Shown piece by piece: positions 19,803-27,643 of a DNA stretch of 64,000 nt. Made by a program: the position numbers and the translations under genes. Under the pieces are notes generated by a model, which made no database searches, was not told the DNA's origin, and saw only the letters and a list, made by a program, of their open reading frames with translations. Position 1 is the stretch's first letter; every line of letters begins with the position of its first letter. The DNA comes from Bifidobacterium breve DSM 20213 = JCM 1192. GTDB lineage: Bacteria; Actinomycetota; Actinomycetes; Actinomycetales; Bifidobacteriaceae. The stretch is taken from NCBI RefSeq assembly GCF_001025175.1, contig NZ_AP012324.1, forward strand, positions 248,001 through 312,000, given 5' to 3'.

Positions 19803-21629
19803 ATGGCGTCAGCAGTAGATGGCTTGAAGCAACGATTCATGGATATGAGCCAGCCGGATGACGCTGGCATCTACCGGAATGGTTCAGCCAAGCGTAAGGC
19901 CCGCACGGAATTGGCCATGCAGTGCCTCACCGAGTTATGGCAAGAAGCCTGCAAAGGTGTTTCATTCAGCGTGCCCGATTCCGGTATCGGCTTCGCTTCG
20001 GTCGGTTCCCTCGCCCGAGGGCAGCTCGGCCCCAGCTCGGACCTTGACCTGGTCATCATCTATGAGCCCCGCGCCCTCAACGACCAGCAACTCAATGAAC
20101 TGGCCAATAAACTTTGGTACCCCCTGTGGGATAGCGGCTTGGACCTCGACCATTCGATTCGCACCCGCGCCCAGTGCGAGGAGGTCACTGATCATGACCT
20201 GCCCGCCGCCATGGGGTGGCTTGATGTCAAACCTATCGCCGGAGATACGGAACTGATACAGACCACTGCCACCTCCATCTTGGAACGATGGCGCAAGGCC
20301 GCGCGCAAGAGGCTGCCCGAGCTGCTCGACTCGGCTAAATCTCGACTGGACGAGTTCGGTCGTCTTCAATACATCAATCAGCCCGATATCAAAGAGGCCC
20401 GCGGAGGCTTGCGTGATTCGGTGCTGGTCTCCGCGCTTGCCGCTTCATGGCTGGCCGACCGCCCGCATGGCAGCTACGATGAGGCCGTTGAACGCTTGCT
20501 TGACGTTCGCGATTGCATTCATCTGGCGGCCGGGAAAGACACCAATCTGCTGCTTACGCCGTATCAGGCCAAGGTGGCTGCCATGTTGGGTCTTGCCGAT
20601 CCGACGTGGCCGGAGAACGAGCGTGCCGCCTATTCCATTGACGATCTGCAGACGCTGCTCGCCCGCATAGGCCGGCGCATTTCCTTTTCGCTGGATTCCA
20701 CCGCTTCGCGTGCCGAACATTCGCTCACCCATGAAAAGCCGCGATTCGCGTTCTTCCAGATGTTTTCGCAGCGCGCAGGCGGCAGACGCGAGGCTCCGCA
20801 ATTCGATGTGGTGGCTCCCGGTGTGGCCAAACATGAGGGCGAACTGGTGTTGGCCCCCGGCGTCGATCCTGCCAAGAATGCGACATTGGCGCTGCGCGCG
20901 GCTGTGGCGTCCGGAGAATTTGGGCTGCCCATCAACCCGTCCACACTCGTCAACCTCAAAAACTGTCCGATTCATGACAACCAATGGGATGATGAGTCGC
21001 GCGAACTGTTCGTCCGGCTGCTGGCCTGTGGGCCTGAGTTGTTGGATGTGTGGGAGAGCATTGACTTTGTGGATATTCCCGGCCGGTGGATGCCCGAATG
21101 GCTCGGCATCCGCAATCGTCCGTCCGCTTCGGCCGCCCACCGGTACACCATCGACCGGCATATGGTGGAGGTCGCGTCGCGGCTGACCCGCGAGACGCCG
21201 TCCGGCGGCCGATATGACGACGACCATTTCAAGGCATTGCTTCTGGCGGGCATCACCCACGATATCGGCAAGCGAGCATTCGTGCGCGATCATGCCGCCG
21301 AAGGAGCTCGCCATGTACCGGTGATTCTCAAACGTATGGGGTATGCGTCGGAGATTATCGATTGGGTCACCGTGCTGGTACGTGAGCATCTGACACTATC
21401 CGAATATGCCACAGGCAAGGATCCCAACGACCCGGCCGTGGCTGAGGAACTGGCCGACCGTCTGCACCATAACAAGCTCTTGCTTGATATGCTGTTCGAT
21501 CTGACCCGTGCTGATGGCTCGTCGTTGGGTGCCACCGCCGGCGAGAGCATCACCAAACAATACGGCTGGTCCAAGTGGCGTGAACAGATTGTGCATGGCA
21601 TGTACGCAGCCGTGCGCGCCGTGATGTAG
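19803..21629 (+). CDS. glnD: PII uridylyl/adenylyltransferase GlnD, lacking C-terminal ACT domains
   Basis: GlnD attaches nucleotidyl groups to PII and removes them again, relaying nitrogen status. The nucleotidyltransferase domain contains GSLARGQLGPSSDLDLVII (about residues 70-90), a GSxxRG-DxD pattern. The HD domain contains LLAGITHDIGKRAFVRDH (about 480-500). The protein stops soon after the HD domain (about 608 residues from the start used here). Longer GlnD proteins have two ACT domains at the C-terminus for glutamine sensing; none is seen. Candidate starts are TTG 19761 (inside the inverted repeat), ATG 19773, 19788 and 19803. I use 19803, which has GGAG nearby, but the choice is uncertain. 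Confidence 0.85.
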   Translation: MASAVDGLKQRFMDMSQPDDAGIYRNGSAKRKARTELAMQCLTELWQEACKGVSFSVPDSGIGFASVGSLARGQLGPSSDLDLVIIYEPRALNDQQLNELANKLWYPLWDSGLDLDHSIRTRAQCEEVTDHDLPAAMGWLDVKPIAGDTELIQTTATSILERWRKAARKRLPELLDSAKSRLDEFGRLQYINQPDIKEARGGLRDSVLVSALAASWLADRPHGSYDEAVERLLDVRDCIHLAAGKDTNLLLTPYQAKVAAMLGLADPTWPENERAAYSIDDLQTLLARIGRRISFSLDSTASRAEHSLTHEKPRFAFFQMFSQRAGGRREAPQFDVVAPGVAKHEGELVLAPGVDPAKNATLALRAAVASGEFGLPINPSTLVNLKNCPIHDNQWDDESRELFVRLLACGPELLDVWESIDFVDIPGRWMPEWLGIRNRPSASAAHRYTIDRHMVEVASRLTRETPSGGRYDDDHFKALLLAGITHDIGKRAFVRDHAAEGARHVPVILKRMGYASEIIDWVTVLVREHLTLSEYATGKDPNDPAVAEELADRLHHNKLLLDMLFDLTRADGSSLGATAGESITKQYGWSKWREQIVHGMYAAVRAVM

Positions 21630-21636
21630 CAATCCA

Positions 21637-21673
21637 AGTCCCCTCTGACGAGGGGACTCCCGGCGCAGCCGGG
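21637..21673. terminator. Double hairpin between glnD and the MATE gene
   Basis: AGTCCCCTC pairs with GAGGGGACT, followed directly by CCCGGC-GCA-GCCGGG. The two genes are convergent. The block resembles the small structured intergenic elements seen elsewhere in the window. Confidence 0.55.
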
Positions 21674-21707
21674 TGGGGGAGAGAAGTGCGGCCGTGATTG
21701 TTGTGAA

Positions 21708-23078
21708 CTACTTCATCCAGACGTCCGACCGCACGCGCAGTCCGTTGAACAGGCCTCGTCCGCCCATCAGCACCACGTTGAACGCTGCCCAGAGCATCGC
21801 GGTCCGTGACAGATCATTAGGCATTATCGGTGTCACGATACTGGCCAACACCAGTATCAGGGCAATATAGACCACAGCAGTCAATGTGCAGGTGCCGGCC
21901 AGATAGCGGTAATCGCGCGCACCAATCAGAATGCCGTCAATCGCCATCATCCAGCCTTGTAAGGGGAAGAACACGCCCGTAGTCACCATGCCAACGGCAA
22001 TCAGTATCTGAACATGCGGCGTGGGGGAGAACAGGTGTCCGGCAAATAGTCCGACTATTGCAAAGACCACACCGATGATTGCGCCGGTCACCAGTCCTGC
22101 ACGCCCGGTTGCTCGGGTCAATTGACGGGCTCGGCTTACGCTGCCCGCACCCAATGCGGTGGCCACAAGCGTTTGCCCGGCAATACCCACTGAATCCAGC
22201 ATGTTCATCGCGAAATTCCAAGAGGAGTTCACCGCTTGAAAACCGGCGAGCACAGAGGTACCCATGCGCGCCGCGCAGGCGACGGTAGCCACCATCGCCG
22301 CGCGAATCGCCAGCGTGCGGATGAACAATGGTAGTCCGTCGCCGCCTGCTGCAGCGATGCCGGCAATCCGCGGTCTGAGGCTCGCTCCGTCCGCGCGCGC
22401 CCAGAGAATGGCCGGCGTGACCAGAAACAGTCCCATATACCATTGCGCTATCAGGGTCGCTATGCCCGAGCCGGCAATACCCCAGTGCAGCACGATTACG
22501 AACAGCACATCAAGTACCGCGTTCATTACGGCGCCACTCACCGCCGCAATCAGGGTGATGCGCACTTTCTGCAATCCGCGGAAGATGCCGTTCGCTGCGT
22601 ATACCAGCAACATGCCAGGGGCACCCAGCACAATGGCGCGTGTATAGGCGACTGCCTGATCCAAAACGGCACCTTGTCCGCCCAGCGCCCGGCACAGCGG
22701 CTCGGCGCCGGCGAATAGGCCAAGACTCAGCACGATGCCGATGCCCAAAGCCAGCCAAAGTCCGTCGATACCGGCCTGCAAACCTTCGCGGCGGTGCCCC
22801 GCACCGAGCAGATGTGCCACTTGTGCTGTGGTTGAGTAGGCCAGAAAAACACATAGCCCAACGGCGGTCAGAATGATGGTGGAACCGATGGAGAGACCCC
22901 CAAGCGCCGTGTCTCCAATATGGCCAACGATGGCCGTGTCGATAAGCACAAAGGTCGGCTCGGCGATGAGCTGACCAAAGGTAGGCAATGCCAGCGCGAT
23001 GATGCGGCGATTGACGGTTCGGCTATTGCCGTCGGCGGAGGAAGGATCTATGTGCACGCTCACACGCATACCATGCAT
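21708..23078 (-). CDS. MATE-family efflux transporter (DinF-like)
   Basis: A polytopic exporter of the multidrug and toxic compound extrusion family, with about 12 transmembrane helices. The N-terminus carries the DinF-like pattern LALPTFGQLIAEPTFVLIDT (about residues 25-44) followed by AIVGHIGDTALGGLSIGSTI. It probably couples drug or metabolite efflux to a Na+ or H+ gradient. The frame is open to a TTG at 23093. ATG at 23078 or 23069 is more likely, and no strong ribosome site distinguishes them. The gene is divergent from dnaB, and the DnaA-box cluster lies between them. Confidence 0.88.
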   Translation of the reverse strand: MHGMRVSVHIDPSSADGNSRTVNRRIIALALPTFGQLIAEPTFVLIDTAIVGHIGDTALGGLSIGSTIILTAVGLCVFLAYSTTAQVAHLLGAGHRREGLQAGIDGLWLALGIGIVLSLGLFAGAEPLCRALGGQGAVLDQAVAYTRAIVLGAPGMLLVYAANGIFRGLQKVRITLIAAVSGAVMNAVLDVLFVIVLHWGIAGSGIATLIAQWYMGLFLVTPAILWARADGASLRPRIAGIAAAGGDGLPLFIRTLAIRAAMVATVACAARMGTSVLAGFQAVNSSWNFAMNMLDSVGIAGQTLVATALGAGSVSRARQLTRATGRAGLVTGAIIGVVFAIVGLFAGHLFSPTPHVQILIAVGMVTTGVFFPLQGWMMAIDGILIGARDYRYLAGTCTLTAVVYIALILVLASIVTPIMPNDLSRTAMLWAAFNVVLMGGRGLFNGLRVRSDVWMK

Positions 23079-23116
23079 TGTTTCATCGCGCAAGCAGCTT
23101 TAAGGACTACATCAAG

Positions 23117-23220
23117 TTATCCCCCCTTTGTCCACCAAGTTATCCCCCATGTGTGGATAACTCAGTGGATTATCCCCAAAGTTATCCCCCAAATGTGGAT
23201 AACTTTTTTCTCTATCCACA
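23117..23220. promoter_or_regulatory. Cluster of DnaA-box-like sites upstream of dnaB
   Basis: Seven sites are present. Two are exact DnaA boxes (TTATCCACA on the minus strand) at 23152-23160 and 23194-23202. TTATCCCCC occurs at 23117, 23140 and 23182, TTATCCCCA at 23170-23178, and CTATCCACA at 23212-23220. Sites 23140/23152 and 23182/23194 form two 21-bp inverted units 42 bp apart. Confidence 0.7.
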
Positions 23221-23460
23221 TTTCAGCTTCCGCGTGTTGCCGCGATGTCTCATTGATGAATAACTGCTGAATTGGTTGTGCATAAAAACGCATAAGCACA
23301 TACCAATATGTAAGTCATCGCATCTTCCCTTTTTGCGGTGGCGAAATACGGAGTGGAGGCTTCTAGGGGCGGTATCTTCTGGCGCTCGCATATTCACGTA
23401 ATTACTTCGTTACCGTACGATATCTTCCGTCGGGCGCTGCTCTCTCTATACTTGGTGGCT

Positions 23461-24921
23461 ATGGCAGAAGGAAACGACACTTCATATCAAGGCGGTTACT
23501 CGGGCGGCGCCAGCTATCAGGGCGGCGCCGATCGTGGCAGCCGTAGCGGGGCATCCGGGGCGACAGCTGCTGGCGACCCGATTTTTGACCGCGTGCCGCC
23601 GCATGACGACGACGCGGAAATGGCCGTGCTCGGCGGCATGCTGATGAGCAAGGATGCCATCGGCGAGGTGTCGCAGACCATCGACGTGACCGACTTCTAC
23701 CAGCCGAAGCATCAGACGATATATAACGCCATCATTGATCTGTTCTCCGCCAGCCAGCCGGTGGATGTGGTGCTTGTGGCCAACCAGCTGCTTGCCGATG
23801 GCAATCTTGAGAAAGTTGGCGGCGCGGATTATCTGCATAGTCTGGTGGCCTCCGTCCCTACCGCTGCTAACGCCATGTATTACGCCGAAATCGTCCACCA
23901 AAGGGCGATTCTGCGTAACGTGATTGCTGCCGGCACCAAGATTGCACAGCTCGGCTACTCTGCCGAAGGCTCACAGGCCGAGGATGTGGTCAATCTTGCC
24001 CAGTCCGAAATCTATGAGATGTCCATGGGCAAGGTCCGTCAGGACTATGCCGCCATCGGCCCGGTGGTGCATGACGCGCTCGACCAGTTGGACAAACTGC
24101 AGAACGGTCTGGTCCAGAAGGGCGTGCCGACCGGCTTCCGAGACATTGATGACGTAACCCAAGGTCTGCAGCCCGGACAGATGATCGTCGTCGCAGGACG
24201 TCCGGCCATGGGCAAATCCACGCTTGGCATCGACTTCGCCCGTGCCGCAGCGCTGCATCACAACATGACTTCCGTGGTATTCAGCCTCGAGATGAGCAAG
24301 GTGGAGCTTGCTCAGCGCATTATCTCCGCCGAGACCAATATTCCGATGGCCGCCTTGCGTCGCGCGGACGATATCACGCCCGAACGCTGGAACACGTTGA
24401 ACAATTTCTGGAACAAGATGCAAAACGCGCCGTTCTTCATTGACGACAGCCCGAACATGAGCCTCATGGAGATCCGTGCGAAGTGCCGCCGACTCAAGCA
24501 GACCAATGACCTGAAGCTCGTGGTCATCGACTACCTGCAGCTCATGACCTCGGGTAAAGCCGTGGAATCCCGCCAGCAGGAGGTTTCCGAATTTTCCCGT
24601 GCCCTGAAGCTCTTGGCCAAGGAACTCGAAGTGCCGGTTGTGGCCTTGTCCCAGCTGAACCGTGGCCCGGAAATGCGTAACGACAAGAAGCCGCAGCTCT
24701 CCGATTTGCGTGAATCCGGTTCGATCGAACAGGACGCCGACGTGGTGTTCCTGGTGCACCGCCCGGACTTCTACGACAAGGAAGACCGCCCAGGTGAGGC
24801 CGACATCATCATGGCCAAGCACCGTAACGGTCCGACCGAGACCTTCCACCTCGCCTTCCTTGGCGCCACGTCCAAGTTCAAGGACATGCCGCAGGATTAC
24901 AACGCCAATCAGGGGGTGTGA
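23461..24921 (+). CDS. dnaB: Replicative DNA helicase DnaB
   Basis: The hexameric 5'-3' helicase at the replication fork, here 486 residues. A Gly/Ser-rich leader of about 40 residues precedes the N-terminal domain (DRVPPHDDDAEMAVLGGML). The RecA-like domain contains Walker A in VAGRPAMGKSTLG (about 245), Walker B LVVIDYLQLM (about 355) and the H4-type motif DLRESGSIEQDAD. No intein interrupts the gene. The reading frame is open from 23338, but the ATG at 23461 starts the conserved part. A TATACT box lies only about 10 bp before it, so transcription may start very close to the start codon. The cluster of DnaA-box-like sites lies about 240 bp upstream. Confidence 0.95.
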   Translation: MAEGNDTSYQGGYSGGASYQGGADRGSRSGASGATAAGDPIFDRVPPHDDDAEMAVLGGMLMSKDAIGEVSQTIDVTDFYQPKHQTIYNAIIDLFSASQPVDVVLVANQLLADGNLEKVGGADYLHSLVASVPTAANAMYYAEIVHQRAILRNVIAAGTKIAQLGYSAEGSQAEDVVNLAQSEIYEMSMGKVRQDYAAIGPVVHDALDQLDKLQNGLVQKGVPTGFRDIDDVTQGLQPGQMIVVAGRPAMGKSTLGIDFARAAALHHNMTSVVFSLEMSKVELAQRIISAETNIPMAALRRADDITPERWNTLNNFWNKMQNAPFFIDDSPNMSLMEIRAKCRRLKQTNDLKLVVIDYLQLMTSGKAVESRQQEVSEFSRALKLLAKELEVPVVALSQLNRGPEMRNDKKPQLSDLRESGSIEQDADVVFLVHRPDFYDKEDRPGEADIIMAKHRNGPTETFHLAFLGATSKFKDMPQDYNANQGV

Positions 24922-24923
24922 TC

Positions 24924-26351
24924 ATGTTTGCCACCGTGGCTGTAGGCCGATTGATTCGCTTCGCTTCCCGCATCACCAGACATGGTGGTTCGGCGTTGCC
25001 AGGCAAGGTCGTGGAGAAAATCGACCCCGGATTCTTGTCTCGCACACTGGATCAGCTGCCGCTCGGCGTGGTACTGGTTTCTGGCACGAACGGCAAGACC
25101 ACCACCACCCGCATGGTCGCTTCGATGCTTTCTGATTTGGGATTGAAGGTATTCACCAATCCCACCGGCTCGAACTTCGTGCGTGGCGTGGTCTCCGCGT
25201 TGCTCACCGAGGTGAATCTTGCCGGCAAACTGGACGCCGACATCGCCGTGCTGGAATTGGATGAGGCGTATGCCGTGCATTTCGTGAAGCAGGTCAAGCC
25301 CCGTTATGCCCTATTGCTCAATGTGATGCGCGACCAGCTTGACCGCTTCGGCGAAATCGACACGACTGCCCACCTGTTAAGCCATGTGGCTGAAGCTACC
25401 ACCGGAACCGTGGTGCTCAACCGCGAGGATCCGCGTATTGCAGCGCTCGCTGCCAAAGTGCCGGCCGGCACTGCGGTGTGCTACTTCGGTCTTACGGACG
25501 ATTTGAAGCACTTCTTCCCGTCCGATGACGATATGGCCACGACGGTAAGTGCGGAAACGACAACCACCCCCAGTCCGACTGTGTCGGACAGCCCCCGCCA
25601 GCGGGGGCGGGAAGATGGCCTCCCGCCCGCGGGAGGTGGCGCGTCAGCGCCGGAGGGTGGTCAGCATGACCTTCCCGCCGACGTGACCCTCACCGCGGTT
25701 GGTGACCACCATGCCGCCTTCCACATGGACGGCCAAGACTACGCCACCGATGTCAAACTCGAAGGCGTCTACAACCTCTACAACGCCGCAGCCGCACTGG
25801 CTGTGGCCCGTGCGGTAATGCAAGACAACACTGCTGCCGCCAAAACCGTAGCCTCAACCAATGCCTGTGCCGTATCCGCAGACGATCTCATCGCCGCGGT
25901 TTCCCGCGTCACCCCGGCGTTCGGGCGCGGCGAGGTCATCGATGTGAACGGATCCCCGGTCGAGCTACTGCTGGTCAAAAATCCAATGGGCTTCCGTCTC
26001 TCGCTGGCCAGCTTCAGTCCGGCCGGCGCGGACACCATGATCGCCATCAACGACGAATATGCGGACGGACGCGACATGAGCTGGCTGTGGGATGTGGACT
26101 TTACCTCACTGCGCGAGTCCGGTGTAAACATGGTCTCCGGCGTGCGCGCTTGGGATATGGCATTGCGACTGGGCTACGACCAAGTGCCGGTCGCCAATAC
26201 GAACACCGACCTCGAGCAGGCGGTCACCGCATTCGTGAACACCAACCCCGGCAAACGCAAACACGTCTACTGCACGTACACTGCCATGCTCAAGACCCGA
26301 GCAGTACTGGGCCGCATCACCGAAGTGCGAGACGCAGGCGTAGGCAAGTAA
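24924..26351 (+). CDS. murT: Lipid II isoglutaminyl synthase subunit MurT, with an in-frame repeat insertion
   Basis: MurT and GatD together amidate the alpha-carboxyl of D-Glu in lipid II, using glutamine and ATP. This Mur ligase-fold protein has the ATP motif LVSGTNGKTTTTRMV (about residues 48-62), MRDQLDRFGE (about 133-142) and a C-terminal MurT domain (DUF1727 region). Start ATG 24924 has the best ribosome site, AGGGGG; dnaB ends three bases before. Residues about 213-247, rich in Pro, Ser, Gly and Arg, are encoded by a REP-like element (25561-25662). This segment interrupts a region between the Mur ligase middle part and the later conserved part without breaking the frame. It probably forms a loop. 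Confidence 0.9.
   Translation: MFATVAVGRLIRFASRITRHGGSALPGKVVEKIDPGFLSRTLDQLPLGVVLVSGTNGKTTTTRMVASMLSDLGLKVFTNPTGSNFVRGVVSALLTEVNLAGKLDADIAVLELDEAYAVHFVKQVKPRYALLLNVMRDQLDRFGEIDTTAHLLSHVAEATTGTVVLNREDPRIAALAAKVPAGTAVCYFGLTDDLKHFFPSDDDMATTVSAETTTTPSPTVSDSPRQRGREDGLPPAGGGASAPEGGQHDLPADVTLTAVGDHHAAFHMDGQDYATDVKLEGVYNLYNAAAALAVARAVMQDNTAAAKTVASTNACAVSADDLIAAVSRVTPAFGRGEVIDVNGSPVELLLVKNPMGFRLSLASFSPAGADTMIAINDEYADGRDMSWLWDVDFTSLRESGVNMVSGVRAWDMALRLGYDQVPVANTNTDLEQAVTAFVNTNPGKRKHVYCTYTAMLKTRAVLGRITEVRDAGVGK
25561..25662. repeat. REP-like palindromic element, copy 2, inside murT
   Basis: Shares with copy 1 (7651-7735) the GGAGGGTGGTC end, the (C/G)GCGGGAGGTGG block and the inner CAGC..CCCCG.CAGCGGG part. 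The left end CAACCACCCCCAGTC is degenerate relative to GACCACCCTCAGTC. The element is about 102 bp long; it is translated as part of MurT. Confidence 0.75.
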
Positions 26352-26392
26352 CCACCCTCCGGCGCTTCGCGCCACCTCCCGCCAGCGGGAGA
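26352..26392. repeat. REP-like palindromic element, partial copy 3
   Basis: Begins ACCACCCTCCGGCGCTTCGC, then CCACCTCCCGCCAGCGGGAG, in the orientation opposite to copy 2. It lies in the murT-gatD gap. Confidence 0.75.
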
Positions 26393-26460
26393 GTAGAAAT
26401 AGCCCGGATCGGGAACTCTCCACTTCCCACCGGCGGGGATATCGACAAGGAGAACGTGAC

Positions 26461-27213
26461 ATGAGCAAGATAATCGACATCATGTCCCTGTACCCGAAGG
26501 ACATGAACATCTACGGTGACTCGGGCAATGTGCTGACTGTCAGCCGTCGACTGAGCCTGTATGGTTATGAGCCGGTTATTCACCAATACAATCAGGGTGA
26601 TGACTGGCCGGAGCATGTCGATCTCATTCTGGGCGGTGGTGGTCAGGACACCGGTCAAAAGAAGATTATTGATGACTTCTACATGCGTGCCGACCTGCTG
26701 CGCTCGCTGGCCGCAGACGGTACCCCTATGCTTATGATTTGCGGCCTGTACCAGCTGTTCGGCGAATACTTCGAAACCGTGGACGGTACCCGACTGGACG
26801 GCATCGGCGTCATCGGTGCCTACACCGTAGGCCAGGACGTGCGCATGATTGGCAATCTGGTTGAGCACTCTGATCAATTCGGCGATGTGATTGGTTACGA
26901 AAACCACTCCGGCCAGACATTCCTGCGCGACGGCGTACAGCCGCTCGGCATGGTCGATCAGGATGGCCGTGGCAACAACGGCGAAGACCATACCGAGGGC
27001 GCGCGCGTGCACAACGTGATCGGCACCTACATGCACGGCTCGTTGCTGCCTAAAAACCCCGCCATCAGCGATTTCCTTATCGAAACCGCCGTGACTCGTC
27101 GTTACGGTACGTTCGATACGTCCGATCAGACCCCCGAACAGGCCAAGGAACTCGCCCGGCTCGATCAAGTGGCCACCAACGCGCGCAAGGCTGCCGCCGA
27201 ACGTCCTCGGTGA
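26461..27213 (+). CDS. gatD: Lipid II isoglutaminyl synthase, glutaminase subunit GatD
   Basis: GatD supplies ammonia from glutamine to MurT. It is a class I glutamine amidotransferase-like protein of 250 residues. The nucleophile is in MLMICGLYQLFGEYF (about residues 90-104), and the C-terminal His in GTYMHGSLLPKNP (about 188-200). The ATG is preceded by AAGGAGAACGTGAC. The gene follows murT with a 109-bp gap filled by the partial repeat, so the pair is still expected to be co-transcribed. Pairing with murT is the usual genetic arrangement for this enzyme. Confidence 0.93.
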   Translation: MSKIIDIMSLYPKDMNIYGDSGNVLTVSRRLSLYGYEPVIHQYNQGDDWPEHVDLILGGGGQDTGQKKIIDDFYMRADLLRSLAADGTPMLMICGLYQLFGEYFETVDGTRLDGIGVIGAYTVGQDVRMIGNLVEHSDQFGDVIGYENHSGQTFLRDGVQPLGMVDQDGRGNNGEDHTEGARVHNVIGTYMHGSLLPKNPAISDFLIETAVTRRYGTFDTSDQTPEQAKELARLDQVATNARKAAAERPR

Positions 27214-27361
27214 ATTCTCGGTGAGTCCTCGGTAAGTACCAATCAGCGAAAAACCAGCCGAAATCAGTCTGAGGGTCTAGTACATTGCCCTGCTTTTTGC
27301 GCTAGGCTTGGTGGTACGAGACATGGCACCAGGCCATGTCGGACCTCGAAGGAGGGGTATC

Positions 27362-27643
27362 ATGGCTGATTTTGATTTGGGCGATGGCCTGCGCAAGGTC
27401 CTGCTGGCGGGCATCGGTGCCCTTGCCACCGGATACGAGAAGAGCAGCGAGCTTGTCGATGAGCTCGTCAAGAAGGGCGAGATCACCGTTGAGCAGGGCA
27501 AGGCCCTGAACACCGAGCTCAAGCGCAAGGTGAGCGAGACGGTGGATGACGTCAAGAAGGCCGCTGCCGAAGCCGGCGACAAAGCTGCTGCCGCAGCCGA
27601 CACCAGCGCCGCCGACAAGCCCGCTGACGAGGGCAAGGAGTGA
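27362..27643 (+). CDS. Small phasin-like helical protein
   Basis: A 93-residue protein whose first half reads ADFDLGDGLRKVLLAGIGAL and TGYEKSSELVDELVKKGEIT, a pattern seen in phasin-family and poly(hydroxyalkanoate)-granule-associated proteins. The C-terminal 35 residues are Ala/Asp/Lys-rich and probably helical or disordered. Start at ATG 27362, with GGAGGGG just upstream. It overlaps the AarF-type gene by four bases (27640-27643), so the two are translationally coupled. It may be a cofactor of that kinase, but this is inference; no polymer-granule genes are visible here. Confidence 0.7.
   Translation: MADFDLGDGLRKVLLAGIGALATGYEKSSELVDELVKKGEITVEQGKALNTELKRKVSETVDDVKKAAAEAGDKAAAAADTSAADKPADEGKE

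Noticed and set aside
23117..23220. Main chromosomal origin of replication
   Set aside because: DnaA boxes are present, but dnaA and dnaN are not near and no AT-rich unwinding element is seen. It is kept as a DnaA-box cluster linked to dnaB.
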